64,000 bases of DNA from Amycolatopsis sp. (GCF_025464955.1 NZ_JAODNM010000139.1:16662-80661); one strand, 5' to 3'. Shown: positions 26,006-34,629, counted from the first letter of the stretch. The notes: generated from the letters alone by a model not told the origin. Numbers and translations: made by a program.

Positions 26006-26980
26006 TCACTGTTGTTGTTGTTCGCGTCGCACCTGCGCCGGGTCTTTGTCGGTCCGGAGCCCGACGAACCGCGGGTGGCGGAGCCTGCCATCGGTTGTCC
26101 ACTCCGCGAAGCCGATCTGCGCGACGAGCTCTGGGCGGACCCAGTGAGTCCCCGGGTCGATGGTGAGCCCGGGGAACGGCGACTGGAACACCTCGCGCGC
26201 GACGAGTGCCGCGTGCAGTTCGCGGAGGGTCTTGCGATCGAACCCGGTGCCGACCTTGCCGGCGTAGCGGAACCCGCTGTCGTCGTAATAGCCCAGCAGC
26301 AGCGCGCCGAAACCCTCGCGCGCGCCCTGCGGGTCGGTGTAACCCACGATGACGAGCTCCTGGTCGGCGACACATTTGAACTTCAGCCAGTCCGCTGAGC
26401 GGCCGTGACGGTACGCCGAAGCGGCCCGTTTCGCGATCAGGCCTTCCCAACCGTTCTCGCAGGCGTATTCGAAGTACTGCTCGCCGTCCGTGTTGTGGTG
26501 GCTGGAGAAACGCAGCGGGTCTTCATAGTCGAAGGCGTCCTGCAGCAGCTGCTTCCGCAGGCGCAACGGGAGGCTGACGGCCTCGGAACCGTCGAAGTGC
26601 AGCAGGTCGAAGAGGTAGTAGAACACCTGGATACCCGACTCACGAGCCCGCACCGGGTCGGTCAGGTGGATACGCGGCGCCAGCTTCGAGAAGCTCGTCC
26701 GGGTGCCTTCGAACGCGACAATCTCGCCGTCCGCGACGAACCTGTCACCACCGTGCGCGGCGAGCGCGTCGACGATCTCGGGAAACGCGTCGTTGAGCGC
26801 CTTCCGGTTGCGTGACCACAGCTGCGGAGTGTCGCCGTTGCGGGAGCAGATCGCGCGGACGCCGTCCAGCTTGCGCTCGAAGATCCAGCCCTCGTCGGAG
26901 AACCTCCGGTCGGTCAGCGTGGCGAGCATGGGCTCGCGCCAGCCCGCGCCGGTTCTCCCCAGAGGGCCGATGTGCGCCAT
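26006..26980 (-). CDS. ATP-dependent DNA ligase, LigD ligase-domain type
   Basis: A 324-residue stand-alone ATP-dependent DNA ligase. The nucleotidyl-lysine motif is KLDG (K37, in IFERKLDGVRA), with motif III-like VADGEIVAFEG, and motif IV-like EGLIAKRAASAY and motif V-like WLKFKC downstream, followed by an OB-fold domain. It matches the ligase module of LigD used in non-homologous end joining, but lacks the polymerase and phosphoesterase modules. Ku is not in the window. The protein ends in a run of glutamines encoded by repeated CAG/CAA codons (26006-26020), an odd feature. Confidence 0.9.
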   Translation of the reverse strand: MAHIGPLGRTGAGWREPMLATLTDRRFSDEGWIFERKLDGVRAICSRNGDTPQLWSRNRKALNDAFPEIVDALAAHGGDRFVADGEIVAFEGTRTSFSKLAPRIHLTDPVRARESGIQVFYYLFDLLHFDGSEAVSLPLRLRKQLLQDAFDYEDPLRFSSHHNTDGEQYFEYACENGWEGLIAKRAASAYRHGRSADWLKFKCVADQELVIVGYTDPQGAREGFGALLLGYYDDSGFRYAGKVGTGFDRKTLRELHAALVAREVFQSPFPGLTIDPGTHWVRPELVAQIGFAEWTTDGRLRHPRFVGLRTDKDPAQVRREQQQQ

Positions 26981-27022
26981 GAGCTGGGTGTACCCCCGAT
27001 CCGGCCGGGCAAAACGGGCAGG

Positions 27023-28777
27023 TCAAGGCCACGCAGGGTAGAGGAGATCGAACTGGTTCGGCAAGCCGATCAGGTAGCGGAAGTCGTCGACGTCCCAGAA
27101 GAGCTTGATCTCCGGCGGCGCGTAGAGCTTGAACAGCTTGGCAGGCGCGGCGGAGGAGCCGGACCCGGCGAGCACCCCGTTGGCGGCCGCCCGACCTGCC
27201 TCGTTCGCGCCTTCCATGGTGGCGAGGTTGATGTCGGTGCGGACGTAGTCGGCGGCAAGGAACAGGTTGGGCACGGCCGTGACCGCGTCCGGACGGTTCT
27301 GCCACGAGGACGGGGTGTTGATCAGCAGTGGTTCGTCGTTCACCACGCCCGGGGTACCGGCGCCGGTGATCGCGGGGTCGATGAACCACGAGTGGATGAT
27401 CGAGTCGGGTAGCAGCGAGTCGCCGTTGGGCAGCGCTTTCCTCAGCTGCGCGAGGACTTCGGCGATGATCTGGTCCGGAGTGCAATCCCGGGCGGCCTTT
27501 CCGTAGAGGATGCCGGGAGCGTCCCAGTTGGACAGGTCGATCGACAGGCAGTCCACCACGGTGCCGTCCCCATAGGACGCCGCGAAGTTCTTGCGCCAGA
27601 ACTGTCCCTGGCTGATCGACGTCAGCGCCCACGGCTGCCCCGGGTAGCCGACGTGCCCGTTGTTGATCGCGACCGGTCTGGTCGTGTAGATCATCACCCC
27701 GTTCATCCACGACGTGGTGAGGTTCTTCAGCCGGGCGAGCCGCGGGTCGGCGGCGAGGAGCTGCGGGCCCAGCATCGGTACGGCCCGCTCGACCGGGACG
27801 GCGAGGACGTACCAGTCCGCCTCGATCGTGGTCGCGGCTCCGGCGGCGTCGAGCGCGCGGGCGCCGGTGATCCGGCCGCTGCCGTAGGTCAGTTCGGTGA
27901 CGGTCGCGGTCCGGAACCCGACGCCCAAGGAACTGAGGTGGCTCACCCAGGGGTCGATCCACGCTTCGCTGGTCGGCGCCGACAGCAGCCTGTCCGGGGA
28001 GCCGTACCCGCCCAGCCCGAGCGAGCTGTACAACCACGCCTCGGCCATCAGGCCCATGGTGCGCGTGTTGGCCTTGTCGGGTTTGGCGGCGACCAGGGTC
28101 GAGGTGAGCAGGTCGACCATGACCGTGCGGTAGTTCTCCGACATCTTCGCCGCGACGATGAAGTCGGCGTAACTGGTGTTCTCCCACTGGCCGAGTCGTC
28201 GCTTCGGGCCGCTGGTCAGCAGGGTCAGGATCTTGCTGCCGAACACGGCGATCTCCGCCAGCGGAATGGCGCCGGTCACCGTCGCCAGCAGCTTGAGATA
28301 CTCCAGTAGTGCCTGCGGGGTGAGGTTGCCTTCCAGGCTGCCCGCGGTCGGCAGCTCGAACGTCTTGCCGTTCCAGGCGCCCATCTCGTCGGCGGCGTTC
28401 ACCAGGTTGTCCCGGACGCCGCCGGCGTTGCCGCTGAACGGGATTCGGCTCATCGTGTCCGGGATATTCTGGTAGAACCCGGGAAAGAAGCGGAACCCGT
28501 GCTCACCAGGCAGGTCCAGCCGCCCGCCCGTGGCCGTCCCGGGCACCGGGATGCTGCGGGCTTTGCCGCCGAGTGCCTTGCGTTCATAGACGGTGACGGC
28601 GAAACCGCGTTCGGCGAGTTCGTGTGCCGCGGTCAGCCCGCCGACCCCACCGCCGAGGACGGCCACCCGGTTGGCGGTAGCGCGCGGCCGCGCACCCGGT
28701 GCGGCGAATGCCATTGTGGAGCCGGACAGCGCGGCCGTGACGGCGATCGTGCCCGTGAGCAGCGTCCGTCGAGCCAT
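27023..28777 (-). CDS. Exported FAD-dependent amine oxidase/desaturase-like protein
   Basis: A 584-residue flavoprotein. A Tat-type signal (MARRTLLTGTIAVTAALSG) covers residues 1-30, so it is folded with FAD before export. The dinucleotide motif VLGGGVGGLTAAHELAERG follows near residue 40, then LGGKARSI, as in phytoene desaturase and hydroxysqualene dehydroxylase-like proteins. The C-terminal FAD motif is NLFLAADYVRTDINLATMEGANEAGR, given here in pieces: LAADYVRTD and ATMEGANEAG. The ATG at 28777 gives the Tat motif immediately. An exported member is less common than the cytoplasmic carotenoid enzymes; substrate is unknown. Confidence 0.85.
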   Translation of the reverse strand: MARRTLLTGTIAVTAALSGSTMAFAAPGARPRATANRVAVLGGGVGGLTAAHELAERGFAVTVYERKALGGKARSIPVPGTATGGRLDLPGEHGFRFFPGFYQNIPDTMSRIPFSGNAGGVRDNLVNAADEMGAWNGKTFELPTAGSLEGNLTPQALLEYLKLLATVTGAIPLAEIAVFGSKILTLLTSGPKRRLGQWENTSYADFIVAAKMSENYRTVMVDLLTSTLVAAKPDKANTRTMGLMAEAWLYSSLGLGGYGSPDRLLSAPTSEAWIDPWVSHLSSLGVGFRTATVTELTYGSGRITGARALDAAGAATTIEADWYVLAVPVERAVPMLGPQLLAADPRLARLKNLTTSWMNGVMIYTTRPVAINNGHVGYPGQPWALTSISQGQFWRKNFAASYGDGTVVDCLSIDLSNWDAPGILYGKAARDCTPDQIIAEVLAQLRKALPNGDSLLPDSIIHSWFIDPAITGAGTPGVVNDEPLLINTPSSWQNRPDAVTAVPNLFLAADYVRTDINLATMEGANEAGRAAANGVLAGSGSSAAPAKLFKLYAPPEIKLFWDVDDFRYLIGLPNQFDLLYPAWP

Positions 28778-28902
28778 TGCCCCAGCGTTCCTTGGTGATC
28801 CAGGTTTCCGCATCAAACCCCTCCCCGGGCTTCCGGCCGAACTTCATAGTGGCCCACAAGGGGTTGCGCGTCCACTGACCGTGGTCGGTACCACCTGACG
28901 GA

Positions 28903-29082
28903 GCAAATCGCGGTTCTCGGCCTGGTGCTCTGCAAGCCGACGTCACCGCAGCTGATGCCTTCGCGCTCATCAACGCGGCGACCTGGATGCGCGAGCAGAT
29001 GTCGCCGGAGCATGCCGTTCGACGGATGAGTCATGGTTGTCTTGCCCCAGGTGTGCCGCCCGGGTTCGACGGCTGTCGCTGA
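28903..29082 (+). pseudogene. Remnant of a TetR-family regulator C-terminus
   Basis: A short open stretch in one frame reads ADVTAADAFALINAATWM followed by REQMSPEHAVRRM, which matches the ligand-domain end of TetR-family repressors (typically ADVTADDVFALVNAAAW). There is no start, no HTH region and no ribosome site upstream; the 5' part is gone. It is best read as a decayed regulator. The assignment rests on a pattern match of about 30 residues and is tentative. Confidence 0.5.
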
Positions 29083-29111
29083 ACCTGGCTGTGCCTGGAT
29101 CCGGTGCCGCT

Positions 29112-29570
29112 GTGCTGCGTTTCGAGCCGGACGGGGAAGTTCGGCTTCCGGCCGTGCCCGAACTGGGGTGTTTCCGCTCCACGTAAGGACTCTGGTGGTT
29201 TCCATCGAGAGCTGGTGGCGCAACATGGCGTCGCGAAGCCCTTGCTGCTGTTCGGTTCGGAGAAGGGCACGACGCCGACATCGACCGTTCGTGGCAGGAG
29301 TTGCCGACCCACCAGCACGGCCGGACCAGTTGGCCGCAACTGAACGTTGCCGCGCACCACGTGTTCACCGACTTCGGCGCAGACGCCACGGACTTGGAGG
29401 CGGCCGGGCTGATGACGCACGCGAGCCGCGTCAGCTTGGTGGGTGCGATCGAGCCGGTGCGTTCGGTGCCCACGGTCCGGGACTACCTCGACCTGCAGTT
29501 CCGCCAGGGCGACGGACAGTTGCTCGACGGGCCTAGCTCGCGCTATCCGGACGTCGCTTTCCTGCGCTGA
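29112..29570 (+). pseudogene. Decayed secreted alpha/beta hydrolase, C-terminal part
   Basis: The C-terminal half of a secreted alpha/beta hydrolase (PAF-acetylhydrolase/chlorophyllase-like) is recognisable across two frames: ELVAQHGVAKPLLLFGSEKG in one frame (ending about 29265), then HDADIDRSWQELPTHQHGRT and SRVSLVGAIEPVR and LLDGPSSRYPDVAFLR in another to 29570. The nucleophile region and signal peptide are missing, and an in-frame stop follows the fragment beginning at 29112. Frameshift plus 5' truncation make this a pseudogene. The family resemblance is from recalled patterns, not a search. Confidence 0.6.
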
Positions 29571-29860
29571 TCCACGCGCCGCCGGGCCGATTCCGGGGAC
29601 ACCACGACGAAGGCGAGATGACCGTTGTCCTCCTTCGTGATGTCGAGCACCTTGTCCGCCAAGCGGATCCGGGTTTCGCGATCGAGGAAGACCTGGGTAC
29701 CGGCGGTGTCGATGATGTCGTCGTCGGCGTCAGCGTGGGCGACGACTTCGACGGACAGCGGGTCCAGGGTGAGGTGCAGGCCGCCGTCGTCTCGTTGGAT
29801 TCCTTGGGCGGCAAGGAGATGGTCAATGGCCTGGGCGGCGGCTCGGGTAACGGTCAACAT
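29543..29860 (-). CDS. HesB-like domain protein without cysteines
   Basis: A 105-residue protein with the beta-sandwich pattern of the HesB/IscA-like family (MLTVTRAAAQAIDHLLAAQ, then DGHLAFVVV-like NGHLAFVVVS). Classical members carry three cysteines for Fe-S binding; this one has none, so it cannot assemble a cluster in the usual way. The start overlaps the end of the PhoU gene by 7 bases, suggesting translational coupling. The stop falls inside the hydrolase pseudogene on the other strand. Role unknown; similar cysteine-less members are common in actinobacteria. Confidence 0.7.
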   Translation of the reverse strand: MLTVTRAAAQAIDHLLAAQGIQRDDGGLHLTLDPLSVEVVAHADADDDIIDTAGTQVFLDRETRIRLADKVLDITKEDNGHLAFVVVSPESARRRVDQRRKATSG

Positions 29861-30549
29861 GGCGTGTTCGCAGTCTGGAGTGGGGTGGTCAGGGGTAACG
29901 GATCCTTCGTTGGGGACTGGCGGGGGACGAGGAAGGTCGAATGCCACGCGAGTGAGACGGCGTGGTCGGCGAACCGCTCGTAGAAACGGCTCAACAGGGT
30001 GACGTCGACAGCCGTAGCGGCGCCGTAGGTCCATTCCCGGTAGTCGATCACGGTGAAGAGGGTCCGGTGGAGGTCGTCCATCTCGTCGTCGACGCTGACC
30101 AGCGCGCGGGCGAGCGTGGCGTCCCGGCGCACGATGACCTGCCCGGCCATCGTCGCCAGCCACACGGCGATGCGGCCCATTTCGGTGAACCGCGGCATCA
30201 GCGGCGACGGCACGACGGGCTGGGGATACCGGCGCTGCACCGCTTCGGCCACGTGAACGGCGAGACGTCCCATGCGCTCCAGGCTGGTCGCGGCCTGGAT
30301 CGCCGCGACCGCCACGCGCGGATCCGTCGCGGCGGGGCTTCGCGCTGCCAAGAGCGCGTAGGCGTGGTCCTCGGCGTCGACGCGGGTCTGCTCGACACGA
30401 GCATTCCCGGCGACCACGAGCCCGGCCAGTTCGAGGTCGGCGCCGGACATCGCCATCGTCGCCCGGTCCATCGCTTCGCCGACCATGCGGGACATGTCCA
30501 GTAGCCGGTCAGCGAGCCGCTCCAGCTGTTCGTAGTAGACGTCGCGCAT
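29854..30549 (-). CDS. phoU: PhoU-family phosphate regulator
   Basis: A 231-residue protein with two helical PhoU domains (about residues 5-115 and 120-210). The start MRDVYYEQLERLADRLLDM and the SLERMGRLAVHVAEAV and FYERFADHAVSLA segments are the repeated helix motifs E/DxxxD with metal-binding carboxylates. PhoU down-regulates phosphate uptake with the Pst transporter and PhoR. No pst genes are in the window, so this is a stand-alone copy. It is divergent from the membrane oxidoreductase gene with a 220-base gap. Confidence 0.9.
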   Translation of the reverse strand: MRDVYYEQLERLADRLLDMSRMVGEAMDRATMAMSGADLELAGLVVAGNARVEQTRVDAEDHAYALLAARSPAATDPRVAVAAIQAATSLERMGRLAVHVAEAVQRRYPQPVVPSPLMPRFTEMGRIAVWLATMAGQVIVRRDATLARALVSVDDEMDDLHRTLFTVIDYREWTYGAATAVDVTLLSRFYERFADHAVSLAWHSTFLVPRQSPTKDPLPLTTPLQTANTPC

Positions 30550-30769
30550 ACGACAATCCTTACGAAGAACGAACGATGCGGCCTTCGTCCGTCGGGATCC
30601 TCACGGGATCCGAACGCCCTGCCCGGCTTTCCTGACGCCGTGGCCCCCGGTCGGGTGATTATGGGTTGCTTACCGATGGGGCCTTCCGGGCGCCGCGGGG
30701 TGGTCTCCTGGCTTACCGTCCACTTGCGGCGATCACGCCGCATTTCGGTATTCGTTCGGAAGGGCCACC

Positions 30770-32143
30770 ATGTCAGCGGCGAACACGCCACCGGAAGCCG
30801 AACCCACGGCGGAATCCACAAAGGATGATCGCCCGGCGGCGCCCGAGTACGGGTTTCCCGCGAAGCTGTGGAAGGCGATCGAAAAGGCTCGCCCGCCGGG
30901 CCTGGGCAACCCCCGCTTGTGGCGCAGCCCACTGCGGGGGCCGTGGCTCACGTCGGTGTTCGGCGCGATCCTGCTGGCGGCTCTGCCGTTGGTCATCCTC
31001 ACCGGCCTGCTCGACTACATCGCGTACGGCCCGCAGTTCCACCAGTCGATCCCGGGCAACGTCGGCTGGCTCCACCTGCCGTTCTTCAACTGGCCGACCA
31101 CCCCGTCGTGGCTGTTCCGGTTGACCCAGGGCCTGCACGTCGGGGTCGGTTTCATCGTGATCCCGGTGGTGCTGGCGAAGCTGTGGTCGGTGGTGCCGAA
31201 GCTGTTCAGCTGGCCGCCGGCGCGGTCGATCGCGCACGTCGTCGAGCGGCTCTCGCTGCTGCTGCTCGTCGGCGGGATCCTGTTCGAGATCGCGACCGGC
31301 GTGCTGAACACACAGTACGACTACGTGTTCGGGTTCAGCTTCTATACCGCTCACTACTACGGGGCCTGGGTGTTCATGGCCGCGTTCGTCACCCATGTCG
31401 CGATCAAGCTCCCGACGATGATCAGGTCCCTGCGGTCGCGCTCGCTGCGGCAGGAGTTGAAGACCTCCCGCGCGGACACCGTCCCGGAACCGCTGGACGA
31501 GGGCGGCTTGGTGGCCACCCACCCTGCCAAGCCGACGTTGAGCCGGCGCGGCGCGCTCGGGCTCGTCGGCGGTGGGTCGCTGCTGGTGGCGGCGCTCACC
31601 CTGGGTGAGACGGTCGGCGGGTTCACCCGCAAGGCCGCGTTGCTCGTGCCGCGCGGCCGTTCCTACGGCGACGGCCCGAACGACTTCCAGATCAACCGCA
31701 CCGCGGCCACCGCCGCCATCCGGCCCGGCGATGTCGGCGACGCGTGGCGGCTCACCCTGACCGGCGGGCCGAAGGCTGTCGTACTCGACCTCGACGGGGT
31801 GACGGCCCTGGCCCAGCGCACCGCGGACCTGCCGATCGCGTGCGTCGAGGGCTGGTCGGTCACCCAGACCTGGACCGGTGTCCCGTTGCGGGACCTCGCC
31901 GCGCTGGCCGGGGTGCCCAACCCGGCGTCGGCCCGGGTGCGTTCGGTCGAGCGGTTCGGCGGGTACACCCAGGCGACGCTGCAGAGCAACCAGGTGCTGC
32001 ACCCCGACGCGCTGCTCGCGCTGCGCGTCAACGGCGCCCGGCTCAGCCTCGATCACGGGTACCCGGCGCGCATCATCGTGCCTGCGCTACCCGGGGTCCA
32101 CTGTACGAAGTGGGTCACCGCACTCGACTTCAGGAGCGTGTGA
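30770..32143 (+). CDS. Membrane cytochrome b561-like and sulfite oxidase-like fusion protein
   Basis: A 457-residue fusion. Residues 60-225 hold several hydrophobic segments with spaced histidines (LTQGLHVGVGF, FYTAHYYGAWVFMAAFVTHVAIK), as in cytochrome b561-type membrane domains. A basic linker carries SRRGALGLVGGGSLLVAALTL (20-residue hydrophobic stretch with twin arginine). The C-terminal domain is molybdopterin-binding sulfite-oxidase-like, with the molybdenum ligand cysteine in IACVEGWS near residue 365. It probably passes electrons between a periplasmic molybdenum site and quinones. It is followed 1 base later by a membrane partner gene. Confidence 0.8.
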   Translation: MSAANTPPEAEPTAESTKDDRPAAPEYGFPAKLWKAIEKARPPGLGNPRLWRSPLRGPWLTSVFGAILLAALPLVILTGLLDYIAYGPQFHQSIPGNVGWLHLPFFNWPTTPSWLFRLTQGLHVGVGFIVIPVVLAKLWSVVPKLFSWPPARSIAHVVERLSLLLLVGGILFEIATGVLNTQYDYVFGFSFYTAHYYGAWVFMAAFVTHVAIKLPTMIRSLRSRSLRQELKTSRADTVPEPLDEGGLVATHPAKPTLSRRGALGLVGGGSLLVAALTLGETVGGFTRKAALLVPRGRSYGDGPNDFQINRTAATAAIRPGDVGDAWRLTLTGGPKAVVLDLDGVTALAQRTADLPIACVEGWSVTQTWTGVPLRDLAALAGVPNPASARVRSVERFGGYTQATLQSNQVLHPDALLALRVNGARLSLDHGYPARIIVPALPGVHCTKWVTALDFRSV

Positions 32144-32144
32144 G

Positions 32145-33107
32145 ATGCGGTCGATTCTGCTGCGGGCCAAGGGTTTCTACGGCGCGAACCCGCTGCACCT
32201 GCTGGCGTTGCTCGGTTGTTTCGCGCTCGCCGGGTATGCGGTGACGTTCTGGCTCGACGATCCGCTGCTGCCGCGCCTGGTGATCTGGTTCCTCGCCGCG
32301 GTGATCGGGCACGACCTGGTGCTGTTCCCGCTCTATGCGCTCGCCGACTGGTCGGTCACCGGCGCGCTGCGGGCGCTGAAGCCGCGGCGTGCCGGGACGG
32401 CGACGGCGCTGGTGTCGCCGCTGAACTACCTGCGGACGCCGGTGCTGGGCGCCGGCCTGACTTTTGTGTTGTTCTTTCCGGGGATCATCATGCAGGGCGC
32501 GGACACCGTTCACGCGGCGACGGGACTCGACCAGACGCCCTACCTCGGCCGCTGGCTGCTGCTCTCGGCCGCGATGTTCGGGGCCAGCGCGGTCGTCTAC
32601 GCGATCCGGCTCGGCGTCGCGTCGAAGCCGCTGCGTGCCACCAAGCGGGCGGCGCGGGCGATGATCAGGCCGGGGGAGCGCGTGTTGGCGACCGCGGGGA
32701 CACCGGGGCAGGCTCCGGAGGCGGTGGGGACGACCGAAGGGCTCTATTACCGCGACGGTGACGCCGCTTGGAGTCGGGTGGGCTGGGAGGACCTGTCCGA
32801 GGCGCGGTGGCACGAGGACGACCATGAGCTCCGGATCGCGGGCGCGGAACACGAGGTCATCGGGCTGCCGGTGCCGGGTGACCTGCCCGACGTCGTGCAC
32901 ACCATGATCACGTCGACGCACGTCAACACCAGCGTCGTCGATCTCGGCGACGGACACCGCGCGTCCGTGACCGTGTCACGACGCCCCAGGACGGGCGAAC
33001 TCGTCTGGCGGACTCGGCTGGAGAACGGCGCCGACCCAGCGGACCCGGAACTCCGGACCCGCCTCGACGCCGCTATTGGCACCCTCCGCGCCGACCTCGG
33101 TCTGTGA
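32145..33107 (+). CDS. Membrane protein of unknown function paired with the molybdoenzyme
   Basis: A 320-residue protein. The first half is hydrophobic with about five membrane segments (LHLLALLGCFALAGYAVTFWL, LVIWFLAAVIGHDLVLFPLYA, LLLSAAMFGASAVVYAI). The C-terminal half is soluble and charged, with no motif I recognise. The ATG follows the upstream stop by one base, so it is translated with the molybdoenzyme, and a role in its membrane anchoring or electron transfer is inferred from context only. Terminator and repeats follow. Confidence 0.7.
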   Translation: MRSILLRAKGFYGANPLHLLALLGCFALAGYAVTFWLDDPLLPRLVIWFLAAVIGHDLVLFPLYALADWSVTGALRALKPRRAGTATALVSPLNYLRTPVLGAGLTFVLFFPGIIMQGADTVHAATGLDQTPYLGRWLLLSAAMFGASAVVYAIRLGVASKPLRATKRAARAMIRPGERVLATAGTPGQAPEAVGTTEGLYYRDGDAAWSRVGWEDLSEARWHEDDHELRIAGAEHEVIGLPVPGDLPDVVHTMITSTHVNTSVVDLGDGHRASVTVSRRPRTGELVWRTRLENGADPADPELRTRLDAAIGTLRADLGL

Positions 33108-33121
33108 CGTGGGCGAGCGAC

Positions 33122-33170
33122 TCGGGGGACGTTTAGTACAAATCATTTGTATCGGGGGACGTTTCGTACA
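33122..33170. repeat. Two 19-bp direct repeats around a 15-bp palindrome
   Basis: TCGGGGGACGTTT(A/C)GTACA occurs at 33122-33140 and 33152-33170 (period 30 bases), and TACAAATCATTTGTA (33137-33151), a perfect 7+1+7 palindrome, lies between and overlaps the first. The block is AT-richer than its surroundings and lies in the 3' region of the membrane protein gene. It looks like a protein-binding or element end rather than a terminator. Confidence 0.7.
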
Positions 33171-33224
33171 CAAGGCCACCCGACCACACGACGTTCCCGC
33201 CCTGCACTTGTCGTACGCCGAAGA

Positions 33225-33277
33225 CCCCTCGGGGCCACCCTCGTGGCTTCTAACGCCACAAGGGTGGCCCCGAGGGG
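33225..33277. terminator. 23-bp hairpin between convergent genes
   Basis: Arms at 33225-33247 and 33255-33277 are complementary at 22 of 23 positions, with a 7-base loop. It lies between the membrane-protein gene and the convergent chitinase gene and can terminate both. Confidence 0.85.
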
Positions 33278-33297
33278 TTGTTACTCCGGGACGACGC

Positions 33298-34377
33298 TCA
33301 GCAGCTGAGGTTATTGCCTGCCGGGACGCCGAGGACACCGACGAACTTCTGGTAGTCGTTGATCCGGTCCTGCATCTCCGCGGTGTTCTGGCCGTTGCAC
33401 TCCAGGCTGCCGTTGATGCTGCGGATCGTCTCGCCGAAGCCCGCGCCGTTGACCATCGCGTTGTGCGGGGTCATGGTGCCCGGACCGGTCTGGGTGTCCC
33501 AGTACCAAAGGCCGGTCTTCCAGGCGACCGAGGCGTCCTGCTCGACCAGGTACGGGTTGTGGAGCAGGTCGATGCCGAGCGCGTCACCGGCGGCCTTGTA
33601 GTTGAAGTTCCAGCTCAGTTGGATCGGGCCGCGACCGTAGTACGCCGCCGTGCCTGCCGGGCAGCCGTAGGACTGGCTCGTGTCGCAGTAGTGCGGGTAG
33701 TTCGACGTGTTCTGCTCCACGATGTAGACCAGGTTGCCGGTTTCGTGGGCGACGTTGGCCAGGAACGCGGCGGCTTCCTGCTTCTGGACGGTGGCACTGC
33801 CCGTGGTGGCGAATCCGGGGTACGCGCTGAGCGCCGCAGTCAGGCCGGCATAGGTGTAGAACGAATTCCGGCCAGGGAACATCTGGTTGAACTGCGCTTC
33901 GCTGACGACGAATCCGCCCGAGCTCGGCGGGGTCGTGCCGCCACCGCTGCAGCTGTACGGCGACCAGTACCAGGTGCTGATCACCGGGTCGTAACCCGGA
34001 TTGTCGTGGCTGGCTTGGTAGTACTGGCCGTTGGTGTATTGCACGATGGCGCCGGCGGAGTAGTTGTGGCCCGCGACCCACGCCGGGTAGCTGCAGCTGC
34101 TCGGCGGGGTCGTGCCGCCGCCGCTGCCGCAGGCGCCGTTGTCGGCCCAGACGCCGGTGGTGCCGGGTGGGGCCTCGTTCTGGGTCCACCATTTCGCGGT
34201 GTAGTTGTGGCCGTTGAGCGAAGCAGTCATTCCGCCGGTGTACACGGCTGAGGAATTCCAGGCTCCGACACAGGCGGGGGCGGCGGAAGCGGTCGTGGCG
34301 AGGCCGGGGGAGACGAGCGCGAGCGCGCCCGCGATGGCCATCGCCGTCAAAGCTGCCGCTATGCGTTTAATCGACAC
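33298..34377 (-). CDS. Secreted GH19 chitinase with two chitin-binding modules
   Basis: A 359-residue exported enzyme. Signal peptide residues 1-33 (AMAIAGALALVSPGLATTAS). Two CBM5/12-like modules follow (about 35-83 and 95-143, both with aromatic WW or YWSP-type binding residues), separated by Gly/Thr/Pro linkers, then a GH19 catalytic domain (about 155-359). The catalytic pair is E212 in AHETGN and E221 in VEQN; YYGRGPIQLSWNFNY is the family substrate-cleft motif. The GTG start at 34377 follows AAGGAG and gives a proper signal. A DasR-like site lies upstream. The enzyme cleaves chitin. Confidence 0.93.
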   Translation of the reverse strand: MSIKRIAAALTAMAIAGALALVSPGLATTASAAPACVGAWNSSAVYTGGMTASLNGHNYTAKWWTQNEAPPGTTGVWADNGACGSGGGTTPPSSCSYPAWVAGHNYSAGAIVQYTNGQYYQASHDNPGYDPVISTWYWSPYSCSGGGTTPPSSGGFVVSEAQFNQMFPGRNSFYTYAGLTAALSAYPGFATTGSATVQKQEAAAFLANVAHETGNLVYIVEQNTSNYPHYCDTSQSYGCPAGTAAYYGRGPIQLSWNFNYKAAGDALGIDLLHNPYLVEQDASVAWKTGLWYWDTQTGPGTMTPHNAMVNGAGFGETIRSINGSLECNGQNTAEMQDRINDYQKFVGVLGVPAGNNLSC

Positions 34378-34512
34378 TCGATCACTCCTTTGTGCGCAAA
34401 GGATCCGCACTTACTCGAAGATCGGGCCGACTCGACGCCTGAGTCTGGTGGTCTTACAGTCGGTCACGGCATTCGAGGCATTCACGGGGGGACTGAGGGC
34501 AGTCAACCTGAT

Positions 34513-34524
34513 TGGTCTATACCA
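34513..34524. promoter_or_regulatory. DasR-like operator upstream of the chitinase
   Basis: TGGTCTATACCA matches the DasR core TGGTCTAGACCA at 11 of 12 positions; on the chitinase strand the wider site reads ACTGGTATAGACCAAT, 14 of 16 to the dre consensus. It lies about 135 bases upstream of the chitinase GTG, in an AT-rich region typical of DasR-controlled chitinase promoters. Functional assignment is inferred. Confidence 0.75.
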
Positions 34525-34629
34525 GTCAAGGTTTAATTCGGTTATTTTCGACCGGGGCGCGCTGAGCTTCCTGCTGCTCGCAAATCAGGTCATTCACCCA
34601 TGATTGAGTCGATCGACGACGAGACGGGC

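Noticed and set aside
33122..33170. Start of a CRISPR array
   Set aside because: Only two repeats, 11-base spacing filled by a palindrome, and no cas genes.
34205..34603. A plus-strand open frame across the chitinase start
   Set aside because: It covers the chitinase signal peptide and its promoter and DasR-like site; no recognisable protein.
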